Below, in pieces: positions 48,145 to 60,100 of a stretch of 64,000 nt of DNA. Both the position numbers and the translations under genes were made by a program. The notes beneath the pieces were generated by a model, which worked only from the letters and a program-made list of their open reading frames with translations, searched no databases and was not told the origin of the DNA. Within the stretch, counting starts at the first letter, position 1, and each line of letters opens with the position of its first letter. This DNA is from Loxodes magnus. Lineage: Eukaryota > Ciliophora > Karyorelictea > Loxodida > Loxodidae. The stretch spans positions 620,001 to 684,000 of the forward strand of contig CAMPDV010000077.1 of the NCBI GenBank assembly GCA_946699065.1, written 5' to 3'.

Positions 48145-48178
48145 GAGCGCGTAGCACTCTCATTGGTGCGCAGCTCTT
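48145..48178. other. GC-rich imperfect palindrome
   Basis: AGAGCGCGTAGCAC ... GGTGCGCAGCTCT can form a stem with one bulge around a short loop. It is conspicuous in DNA that is otherwise about 80 % A+T. It could be a structured RNA element, a terminator-like hairpin or an element end. No flanking evidence decides. Confidence 0.4.
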
Positions 48179-48335
48179 TAAAAAAAATGTTTCATACTGA
48201 CAAGAATGTTTGTTACTGATAAAATTATCAGATACTGATAAACCTTGTTCAATACTGATATAATTTCAGAATACTCGTATCTTTAATACTTGTTGGAGGT
48301 CCAAGGACTCGGCAGGATTGTGTCTCATTGCATCA

Positions 48336-48550
48336 CCAAAGCAGAAGACGACATATGTCAATTATGGGTACTTAAATTCCTCACCTCTGATGAAGCTCGC
48401 AATATTATTTCTTTTTAGTTCCAGAATTAAAAATTAAAATAAGTCAGTGTCGAAGGTCAAACTAGCAGATGTTTCGAGGCCAAGCCAAAGCAGAGGAAGA
48501 CATAAATTCGATTATGGGTACTTAACTTCCCCAACCTCTGATGAAGATGA
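48336..48550. repeat. Two diverged direct copies, spaced 150 bp
   Basis: A segment of about 65 bp containing CAAAGCAGA, ATTATGGGTACTTAA and ACCTCTGATGAAG occurs at 48336-48400 and again at 48486-48551. The copies differ by several substitutions and small indels. The G+C content is above that of the flanks. No coding frame is convincing in either copy; it may be a small dispersed element. Confidence 0.6.
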
Positions 48551-48949
48551 CCTTGTTGCTCACCTTCGAACAATGAGCAAAGCAATTTAATATATATATA
48601 AAATAATAATATTTCAGAAAAACGTTTTATATGAAATGCATTATGGTAATAATATTCCATTAAGAATTATATTTAGAAATAATCCTTTTATATTTTATAT
48701 TTTAAACTCGTAGCATTGTACTATTAAAAATCTTGCAAACTCAATATAATATAATTAGATTTATTTCTTTTTATAATATTAAAAAATATTTATAAAGAAA
48801 ATTAATATAATCATTAGTTTGAATTACAAACATTTGAAAAAAGACTGTTTTGTTAAGTTGATTAATCTTTTTCAACTGCTTAAAAAAAAACAATTTTTTT
48901 AACTTAAAAATTATAATTCTCACATCTCTCATTAAGAGTTTTGTTTAGG

Positions 48950-49700
48950 CAATCTGGCTTAGGAATATTGTAATAATTTATTTTGAATCTATTTTTCTTT
49001 AGAAATTCTGTTTTTTTATCTTTTTATCAATCAGATTTCTTTCCTTTTAGTTAAAAAAGATAGGTCCATATCCATAAATTTCAGTAAGAACAGTTTAGAT
49101 TTGATGTCACATTGAGTATCTGCTAGCTGTAATAAATAATGAAACATATCTAGGATCCGAAAAAGGAAAAGATAAGTTACTAAAAAATATTCGTGTGTCG
49201 ATTTGCATGCATTGAGTCATATAATTAATTATTTCTCAAATATGAGCAGGATAAACAATCTTATGATCTTACCTATTTCAGTATTTAGCAAGAGACCTAA
49301 GAAATTAAAACAGACTAGAATCCCCAATCTAGCTTTACAATTTAATATGCTATGCTTCATTCTAATTATTATAAAAGCTTAAGATTTACCAATTTTAAAA
49401 AGAATCCACTATCTTATCTTAATTTAAATTATTTAATTGTGGCATTTCTTAGCTTTATGTAATTTCTTCTTATGTCTCCTTTCTTCATGATATAATTGCT
49501 TATGATTCTTAACTTTATTATATTTATATTTAAGATTCTAAGCATTTTGATATTTCTTCTTATGCTTCTTATCTTTATAATATCAACTCTTATACAAGTT
49601 GATTCTAAGTAGTTTCATTTTGTCATTCTCAAGTTTGTGTAGTTTCCTCTATTGTTTCTTTTTCAATCTGATTAAACTCTTATGCTTATAGCAAGTATAT
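48950..49700 (-). CDS. Lys/His/Tyr-rich repetitive protein
   Basis: The minus strand from about 49690 reads HKSLIRLKKKQQRKLHKLEN, YKDKKHKKKYQNAQNLKYKY, KVKNHKQLYHEERRHKKKLH and KAKKCHNQ, then AFIIIRMKHSILNCKARLGI and VCFNFLGLLLNTEIGKIIRL. The first half is built of imperfect repeats of KKHKKK-type blocks (TTCTTATGC repeats on the plus strand). The second half has a hydrophobic run, LLGLLLN-like. Start and end are uncertain. The basic repeats suggest RNA or DNA binding; no family is recognised. Confidence 0.4.
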
Positions 49701-50040
49701 GAAAGTAAAAATTACAAACAGTTTTGTTAGAGTAGAAATGCTCCATAAGTATTTAGGTCTTACAAAAGATAATTTTTTAATAAATTAAATAATTAAATAT
49801 AATGAAATTAAATTAAAATTATTTTAAAACTAAACTAAAAAAATCTACATATAATTGTCAGCTTAATAATTATTTAAGTCAATTAAAATCTTCAATAAAT
49901 TATCTTATTATCTCACAATCTTAAAGCTATTCTAATCTGAAATCTTATCTCAGAATTAATTTCATTATCTTCATATGTAAAAATTAAAATAGAAGATAAT
50001 TAAAATTAATTAATTAATTAATTAATTTCAACTAAAAAAG

Positions 50041-50335
50041 TTTTTGGATCGGAAACTCCTTTCCGATTGTGAGACCCGACGCTCTCTTTTTATGGAATAG
50101 CGGGGATATTCTGTTGTGCTCCAGGTACAGCTGCTAGGGAGCTCCATCGCTATGAGCAACCAGGATTCAAGCCCCTACCAAGACCGGATAATCTCAAAGA
50201 CAGTGTTCCCTTCAGAAAATGACTCAGACCAGGGACTTTCTCAGCGACAGGAAAGTAACTTGTTCCTAGCCATAATTCCAGAAAGTGTTGTCACTAAGGT
50301 CATTCTCAGCTCCCACCATCTTTTCAATTATTAAT
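50041..50335. mobile_element. GC-rich island, SINE-like or foreign fragment
   Basis: About 295 bp at roughly 50 % G+C in DNA of about 20 %. It starts with a perfect 8-bp hairpin, ATCGGAAA CTCC TTTCCGAT (50048-50067). The plus strand contains GATTCAAGCCC and the minus strand GGCTTGAATCC near 50166-50177, both close to a tRNA B-box, so a tRNA-derived SINE is possible. A 72-codon frame at 50116-50334 avoids reassigned codons altogether, unlike local genes, so it is probably not a native gene. Edges are AT-rich; an (ATTA)n run (50009-50027) abuts the left side. Confidence 0.4.
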
Positions 50336-51153
50336 GAAAATTAATTATTGCCTGTGATTGTTCAATAATATCAATTTTAATAAGAGAGTTATAAAAATTA
50401 AAGTTCATCTATGAAAAGAGTAGAAAACTTTGAAAAAAATTAAGAATAAAAAAGAAAAATTAGCAAGAAGAAATGCTTATATTTTCAGTTAAGCTTAAAT
50501 TAAATTAAAAACTGCTAAAAAATTGTTTATTTTTTAATATTTAAACATAATTCCGTTCGTAAATATAAGAATTGAAAATTTTTTGATTTTAAAAAAAAAT
50601 TTGATAACTTATTTTAAAAAAATCATGCAATAAAAAATGAAAAAGTTTATAAGCAAACTGAAGAAGTATAAAAGTAATCACATATAATTTTTTAAGATAT
50701 AAGGTTTGTAAAAGGTTTTAAAAATAAGGGTGGAGTAAAATGTTAAAATTATAAAGAGAAAAATTGAAAAGATGTATGCTTTGACTTAATTAAACGCATT
50801 TGATGTATAAAATATTCTTTTTACAAAAAAGGAAAATACTAAAAACTAAATAATATCTTATCATCTTTCGTATTATTATGCTTTTTATTTTAAAGAGAAC
50901 TTTTCTATATTTTTAATCGTCAAAACAAATTAGAACATGACTTAACTTATTTATAAAATTTTATACTAGTTTTCGGCGAAATATTTTGACAGCTTTTCTC
51001 AATATGTTAATAAATTTATACTATGAATTCGATCTTAGAATTAACAAGTAAAATTAAATAAAAAATTTTCGTAAAAATAAGATAAATCAAAAATTTATTT
51101 TGCTAAAAAAAATTCTAAAGGGCTACAATTTAAAGAAAAAAAGAAATATAACT
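50336..51153. other. AT-rich interval upstream of the WD40 array
   Basis: No convincing gene. An ATG at 51023 opens MNSILELTSKIKQKIFVKIR, but this frame is not the one of the WD40 units (it is off by one base), so it would need an intron or indel to be the true N-terminus. No promoter element can be assigned. Confidence 0.4.
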
Positions 51154-54100
51154 ATATCCAGTGATTAAGAGTTCATCGTATCGGGAAGTGCAGATTATAC
51201 GGTGAGACTATGGGACGTCAAGACAGGTACCTGTAAGACCACGAGTGGTCACACTAGTTGTTTATATGCTGTGGCTATATCCAGTGATTAAGAGTTCATC
51301 GTATCGGGAAGTGCAGATTATACGGTGAGACTATGGGACGTCAAGAATGGTACCTGTAAGACCATGAGTAGTCACACTAGTTATGTATCATCTGTGGCTA
51401 TATCCAGTAATTCCGAGTTCATCGTATCGGGAAGTGCAGATTAGACGGTGAGACTATGGGACGTCAAGACAGGTACCTGTAAGACCATGAGTAGTCACAC
51501 TAGTTATGTAAATGCTGTGGCTATATCCAGTGATTCAGAGTTCATCGTATCGGGAAGTCATGATTATACGGTGAGACTATGGGACGTCAAGACAGGTACC
51601 TGTAAGACCATGAGTAGTCACACTAGTTGTGTATATGCTGTGGCTATATCCAGTGATTAAGAGTTCATCGTATCGGGAAGTCATGTCTAGACGGTGAGAC
51701 TATGGGACGTCAAGAATGGTACCTGTAAGACCATGAGTAGTCACACTAGTTATGTATCATCTGTGGCTATATCCAGTAATTCAGAGTTCATCGTATCGGG
51801 AAGTCATGATTATACGGTGAGACTATGGGACGTCAAGACAGGTACCTGTAAGACCATGAGTAGTCACACTAGTTGTTTATATGCTGTGGCTATATCCAGT
51901 GATTAAGAGTTCATCGTATCGGGAAGTGCAGATTATACGGTGAGACTATGGGACGTCAAGAATGGTACCTGTAAGACCATGAGTAGTCACACTAGTTATG
52001 TATCATCTGTGGCTATATCCAGTAATTCCGAGTTCATCGTATCGGGAAGTGCAGATTAGACGGTGAGACTATGGGACGTCAAGACAGGTACCTGTAAGAC
52101 CATGAGTAGTCACACTAGTTGTTTATATGCTGTGGCTATATCCAGTGATTAAGAGTTCATCGTATCGGGAAGTGCAGATTAGACGGTGAGACTATGGGAC
52201 GTCAAGACAGGTACCTGTAAGACCATGAGTGGTCACACTAGTTGTTTATATGCTGTGGCTATATCCAGTGATTCCGAGTTCATCGTATCGGGAAGTGCAG
52301 ATTATACGGTGAGACTATGGGACGTCAAGACAGGTACCTGTAAGACCATGAGTGGTCACACTAGTTGTTTATATGCTGTGGCTATATCCAGTGATTCCGA
52401 GTTCATCGTATCGGGAAGTGCAGATTAGACGGTGAGACTATGGGACGTCAAGACAGGTACCTGTAAGACCATGAGTGGTCACACTAGTTGTTTATATGCT
52501 GTGGCTATATCCAGTGATTCCGAGTTCATCGTATCGGGAAGTGCAGATTATACGGTGAGACTATGGGACGTCAAGACAGGTACCTGTAAGACCATGAGTA
52601 GTCACACTAGTTGTTTATATGCTGTGGCTATATCCAGTGATTCAGAGTTCATCGTATCGGGAAGTAGAGATAATACGGTGAGACTATGGGACGTCAAGAC
52701 AGGTACCTGTAAGACCATGAGTGGTCACACTAGTTATGAATCATCTGTGGCTATATCCAGTGATTCCGAATTTATCGTATCGGGAAGTGCAGATTAGACG
52801 GTGAGACTATGGGACGTCAAGACAGGTACCTGTAAGACCACGAGTAGTCACACAGATTATGTATTATATGTGGCTATATCCAGTGATTCAGAGTTCATCG
52901 TATCGGGAAGTGCAGATTATACGGTGAGACTATGGGACGTCAAGACAGGTACCTGTAAGACCATGAGTAGTCACACTAGTTATGTAAATGCTGTGGCTAT
53001 ATCCAGTGATTCAGAGTTCATCGTATCGGGAAGTCATGATTATACGGTGAGACTATGGGACGTCAAGACAGGTACCTGTAAGACCATGAGTAGTCACACT
53101 AGTTGTGTATATGCTGTGGCTATATCCAGTGATTAAGAGTTCATCGTATCGGGAAGTCATGTCTAGACGGTGAGACTATGGGACGTCAAGAATGGTACCT
53201 GTAAGACCATGAGTAGTCACACTAGTTATGTATCATCTGTGGCTATATCCAGTAATTCAGAGTTCATCGTATCGGGAAGTCATGATTATACGGTGAGACT
53301 ATGGGACGTCAAGACAGGTACCTGTAAGACCATGAGTAGTCACACTAGTTGTTTATATGCTGTGGCTATATCCAGTGATTAAGAGTTCATCGTATCGGGA
53401 AGTGCAGATTATACGGTGAGACTATGGGACGTCAAGAATGGTACCTGTAAGACCATGAGTAGTCACACTAGTTATGTATCATCTGTGGCTATATCCAGTA
53501 ATTCCGAGTTCATCGTATCGGGAAGTGCAGATTAGACGGTGAGACTATGGGACGTCAAGACAGGTACCTGTAAGACCATGAGTAGTCACACTAGTTGTTT
53601 ATATGCTGTGGCTATATCCAGTGATTAAGAGTTCATCGTATCGGGAAGTGCAGATTAGACGGTGAGACTATGGGACGTCAAGACAGGTACCTGTAAGACC
53701 ATGAGTGGTCACACTAGTTGTTTATATGCTGTGGCTATATCCAGTGATTCAGAGTTCATCGTATCGGGAAGTGCAGATTATACGGTGAGACTATGGGACG
53801 TCAAGACAGGTACCTGTAAGACCATGAGTGGTCACACTAATGTTGTATATGCTGTGGCTATATCCAGTGATTCCGAGTTCATCGTATCGGGAAGTGCAGA
53901 TTATACGGTGAGACTATGGGACGTCAAGACAGGTACCTGTAAGACCATGAGTAGTCACACTAGTTGTTTATATGCTGTGGCTATATCCAGTGATTCAGAG
54001 TTCATCGTATCGGGAAGTGCAGATTATACGGTGAGACTATGGGACGTCAAGACAGGTACCTGTAAGACCATGAGTGGTCACACTAGTTGTTTATATGCTG

Positions 54101-57100
54101 TGGCTATATCCAGTGATTCCGAGTTTATCGTATCGGGAAGTGCAGATTAGACGGTGAGACTATGGGACGTCAAGACAGGTACCTGTAAGACCATGAGTGG
54201 TCACACTAGTTATGTATTATCTGTGGCTATATCCAGTGATTCAGAGTTCATCGTATCGGGAAGTGCAGATTATACGGTGAGACTATGGGACGTCAAGACA
54301 GGTACCTGTAAGACCATGAGTAGTCACACTAGTTGTTTATATGCTGTGGCTATATCCAGTGATTCAGAGTTCATCGTATCGGGAAGTGCAGATTATACGG
54401 TGAGACTATGGGACGTCAAGACAGGTACCTGTAAGACCATGAGTAGTCACACTAGATGTTGTATATGCTGTGGCTATATCCAGTGATTCAGAGTTCATCG
54501 TATCGGGAAGTGCAGATTATACGGTGAGACTATGGGACGTCAAGACAGGTACCTGTAAGACCATGAGTAGTCACACTAGTTGTTTATATGCTGTGGCTAT
54601 ATCCAGTGATTCCGAGTTCATCGTATCGGGAAGTGCAGATTATACGGTGAGACTATGGGACGTCAAGACAGGTACCTGTAAGACCATGAGTGGTCACACT
54701 AGTTGTTTATATGCTGTGGCTATATCCAGTGATTCAGAGTTCATCGTATCGGGAAGTGCAGATTATACGGTGAGACTATGGGACGTCAAGACAGGTACCT
54801 GTAAGACCATGAGTGGTCACACTAGTTGTTTATATGCTGTGGCTATATCCAGTGATTCCGAGTTCATCGTATCGGGAAGTGCAGATTAGACGGTGAGACT
54901 ATGGGACGTCAAGACAGGTACCTGTAAGACCATGAGTGGTCACACAGGTTATGTATGTGCTGTGGCTATATCCAGTGATTCAGAGTTCATCGTATCGGGA
55001 AGTGCAGATAATACGGTGAGACTATGGGACGTCAAGAATGGTACCTGTAAGACCATGAGTAGTCACACTAGTTATGTATCATCTGTGGCTATATCCAGTA
55101 ATTCAGAGTTCATCGTATCGGGAAGTCATGATTATACGGTGAGACTATGGGACGTCAAGACAGGTACCTGTAAGACCATGAGTAGTCACACTAGTTGTTT
55201 ATATGCTGTGGCTATATCCAGTGATTAAGAGTTCATCGTATCGGGAAGTGCAGATTATACGGTGAGACTATGGGACGTCAAGAATGGTACCTGTAAGACC
55301 ATGAGTAGTCACACTAGTTATGTATCATCTGTGGCTATATCCAGTGATTCCGAATTTATCGTATCGGGAAGTGCAGATTAGACGGTGAGACTATGGGACG
55401 TCAAGACAGGTACCTGTAAGACCATGAGTGGTCACACTAATGTTGTATATGCTGTGGCTATATCCAGTGATTCAGAGTTCATCGTATCGGGAAGTGCAGA
55501 TTATACGGTGAGACTATGGGACGTCAAGACAGGTACCTGTAAGACCACGAGTAGTCACACAGATTATGTATTATATGTGGCTATATCCAGTGATTCAGAG
55601 TTCATCGTATCGGGAAGTGCAGATTATACGGTGAGACTATGGGACGTCAAGACAGGTACCTGTAAGACCATGAGTAGTCACACTAGTTGTTTATATGCTG
55701 TGGCTATATCCAGTGATTCAGAGTTCATCGTATCGGGAAGTGCAGATTAGACGGTGAGACTATGGGACGTCAAGACAGGTACCTGTAAGACCATGAGTGG
55801 TCACACTAGTTGTTTATATGCTGTGGCTATATCCAGTGATTCCGAGTTCATCGTATCGGGAAGTCATGATTATACGGTGAGACTATGGGACGTCAAGACA
55901 GGTACCTGTAAGACCATGAGTGGTCACACAGGTTATGTATGTGCTGTGGCTATATCCAGTGATTCAGAGTTCATCGTATCGGGAAGTGCAGATAATACGG
56001 TGAGACTATGGGACGTCAAGACAGGTACCTGTAAGACCATGAGTAGTCACACTAGTTGTTTATATGCTGTGGCTATATCCAGTGATTCAGAGTTCATCGA
56101 ATCGGAAAGTTATGATTATACGGAGAGACTATGGGACTTCAAGACAGGTACCTGTAAGACCATGAGTGGTCACACTAATGTTGTATATGCTGTGGCTATA
56201 TCCATTGATTCCGAGTTTATCGTATCGGGAAGTGCAGATTAGACGGTGAGACTATGGGACGTCAAGACAGGTACCTGTAAGACCATGAGTGGTCACACTA
56301 GTTATGTATTATCTGTGGCTATATCCAGTGATTCAGAGTTCATCGTATCGGGAAGTGCAGATTATACGGTGAGACTATGGGACGTCAAGACAGGTACCTG
56401 TAAGACCATGAGTGGTCACACTAATGTTGTATATGCTGTGGCTATATCCAGTGATTCCGAGTTTATCGTATCGGGAAGTGCAGATTAGACGGTGAGACTA
56501 TGGGACGTCAAGACAGGTACCTGTAAGACCATGAGTAGTCACACTAGTTGTTTATATGCTGTGGCTATATCCAGTGATTCCGAGTTCATCGTATCGGGAA
56601 GTCATGATTATACGGTGAGACTATGGGACGTCAAGACAGGTACCTGTAAGACCATGAGTGGTCACACAGGTTATGTATGTGCTGTGGCTATATCCAGTGA
56701 TTCAGAGTTCATCGTATCGGGAAGTGCAGATTATACGGTGAGACTATGGGACGTCAAGACAGGTACCTGTAAGACCATGAGTAGTCACACTAGTTATTTA
56801 TATGCTGTGGCTATATCCAGTGATTCAGAGTTCATCGTATCGGGAAGTTAGATTATACGGTGAGACTATGGGACGTCAAGACAGGTACCTGTAAGACCAT
56901 GAGTAGTCACACTAGTTGTTTATATGCTGTGGCTATATCCAGTGATTCAGAGTTCATCGTATCGGGAAGTGCAGATTATACGGTGAGACTATGGGACGTC
57001 AAGACAGGTACCTGTAAGACCATGAGTAGTCACACTAGTTGTTTATATGCTGTGGCTATATCCAGTGATTCAGAGTTCATCGTATCGGGAAGTGCAGATT

Positions 57101-60100
57101 ATACGGTGAGACTATGGGACGTCAAGACAGGTACCTGTAAGACCATGAGTAGTCACACTAGTTGTTGTATATGCTGTGGCTATATCCAGTGATTCCGAGT
57201 TCATCGTATCGGGAAGTGCAGATTATACGGTGAGACTATGGGACGTCAAGACAGGTACCTGTAAGACCATGAGTAGTCACACTAGTTGTTGTATATGCTG
57301 TGGCTATATCCAGTGATTCAGAGTTCATCGTATCGGGAAGTCATGATCTAGACGGTGAGACTATGGGACGTCAAGACAGGTACCTGTAAGACCATGAGTA
57401 GTCACACTAGTTATGTATTATCTGTGGCTATATCCAGTGATTAAGAGTTCATCGTATCGGGAAGTGCAGATTAGACGGTGAGACTATGGGACGTCAAGAC
57501 AGGTACCTGTAAGACCATGAGTAGTCACACTAGTTGTTTATATGCTGTGGCTATATCCAGTGATTAAGAGTTCATCGTATCGGGAAGTGCAGATTATACG
57601 GTGAGACTATGGGACGTCAAGAATGGTACCTGTAAGACCATGAGTAGTCACACTAGTTATGTATCATCTGTGGCTATATCCAGTAATTCAGAGTTCATCG
57701 TATCGGGAAGTCATGATTATACGGTGAGACTATGGGACGTCAAGACAGGTACCTGTAAGACCATGAGTAGTCACACTAGTTGTTTATATGCTGTGGCTAT
57801 ATCCAGTGATTAAGAGTTCATCGTATCGGGAAGTGCAGATTATACGGTGAGACTATGGGACGTCAAGACAGGTACCTGTAAGACCATGAGTAGTCACACT
57901 AGTTATGTATCATCTGTGGCTATATCCAGTAATTCAGAGTTCATCGTATCGGGAAGTGCAGATTATACGGTGAGACTATGGGACGTCAAGACAGGTACCT
58001 GTAAGACCATGAGTGGTCACACTAGTTGTTTATATGCTGTGGCTATATCCAGTGATTCCGAGTTCATCGTATCGGGAAGTGCAGATTAGACGGTGAGACT
58101 ATGGGACGTCAAGACAGGTACCTGTAAGACCATGAGTGGTCACACTAGTTGTTTATATGCTGTGGCTATATCCAGTGATTCCGAGTTCATCGTATCGGGA
58201 AGTGCAGATTATACGGTGAGACTATGGGACGTCAAGACAGGTACCTGTAAGACCATGAGTAGTCACACTAGTTGTTTATATGCTGTGGCTATATCCAGTG
58301 ATTCAGAGTTCATCGTATCGGGAAGTAGAGATAATACGGTGAGACTATGGGACGTCAAGACAGGTACCTGTAAGACCATGAGTGGTCACACTAGTTATGA
58401 ATCATCTGTGGCTATATCCAGTGATTAAGAGTTCATCGTATCGGGAAGTGCAGATTATACGGTGAGACTATGGGACGTCAAGACAGGTACCTGTAAGACC
58501 ACGAGTAGTCACACAGATTATGTATTATATGTGGCTATATCCAGTGATTCAGAGTTCATCGTATCGGGAAGTGCAGATTATACGGTGAGACTATGGGACG
58601 TCAAGACAGGTACCTGTAAGACCATGAGTAGTCACACTAGTTGTTTATATGCTGTGGCTATATCCAGTGATTAAGAGTTCATCGTATCGGGAAGTGCAGA
58701 TTAGACGGTGAGACTATGGGACGTCAAGACAGGTACCTGTAAGACCATGAGTGGTCACACTAGTTGTTTATATGCTGTGGCTATATCCAGTGATTCAGAG
58801 TTCATCGTATCGGGAAGTGCAGATTATACGGTGAGACTATGGGACGTCAAGACAGGTACCTGTAAGACCATGAGTGGTCACACTAGTTGTTTATATGCTG
58901 TGGCTATATCCAGTGATTCCGAGTTCATCGTATCGGGAAGTGCAGATTAGACGGTGAGACTATGGGACGTCAAGACAGGTACCTGTAAGACCATGAGTGG
59001 TCACACTAGTTGTTTATATGCTGTGGCTATATCCAGTGATTCCGAGTTCATCGTATCGGGAAGTCATGATTATACGGTGAGACTATGGGACGTCAAGACA
59101 GGTACCTGTAAGACCATGAGTGGTCACACAGGTTATGTATGTGCTGTGGCTATATCCAGTGATTCAGAGTTCATCGTATCGGGAAGTAGAGATAATACGG
59201 TGAGACTATGGGACGTCAAGACAGGTACCTGTAAGACCATGAGTGGTCACACTAGTTATGAATCATCTGTGGCTATATCCAGTGATTCCGAGTTCATCGT
59301 ATCGGGAAGTGCAGATTAGACGGTGAGACTATGGGACGTCAAGACAGGTACCTGTAAGACCATGAGTAGTCACACTAGTTGTTTATATGCTGTGGCTATA
59401 TCCAGTGATTCAGAGTTCATCGTATCGGGAAGTAGAGATAATACGGTGAGACTATGGGACGTCAAGACAGGTACCTGTAAGACCATGAGTAGTCACACTA
59501 GTTGTTTATATGCTGTGGCTATATCCAGTGATTCAGAGTTCATCGTATCGGGAAGTAGAGATAATACGGTGAGACTATGGGACGTCAAGACAGGTACCTG
59601 TAAGACCATGAGTGGTCACACTAGTTATGAATCATCTGTGGCTATATCCAGTGATTCCGAATTTATCGTATCGGGAAGTGCAGATTAGACGGTGAGACTA
59701 TGGGACGTCAAGACAGGTACCTGTAAGACCACGAGTAGTCACACAGATTATGTATTATATGTGGCTATATCCAGTGATTCAGAGTTCATCGTATCGGGAA
59801 GTGCAGATTATACGGTGAGACTATGGGACGTCAAGACAGGTACCTGTAAGACCATGAGTAGTCACACTAGTTGTTTATATGCTGTGGCTATATCCAGTGA
59901 TTAAGAGTTCATCGTATCGGGAAGTCATGATTATACGGTGAGACTATGGGACGTCAAGACAGGTACCTGTAAGACCATGAGTGGTCACACAGGTTATGTA
60001 TGTGCTGTGGCTATATCCAGTGATTCAGAGTTCATCGTATCGGGAAGTAGAGATAATACGGTGAGACTATGGGACGTCAAGACAGGTACCTGTAAGACCA

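Noticed and set aside
50116-50334. 72-aa gene in the GC-rich island
   Set aside because: It has no reassigned codons, no family and an unusual composition; the island looks more like a small element or foreign fragment.
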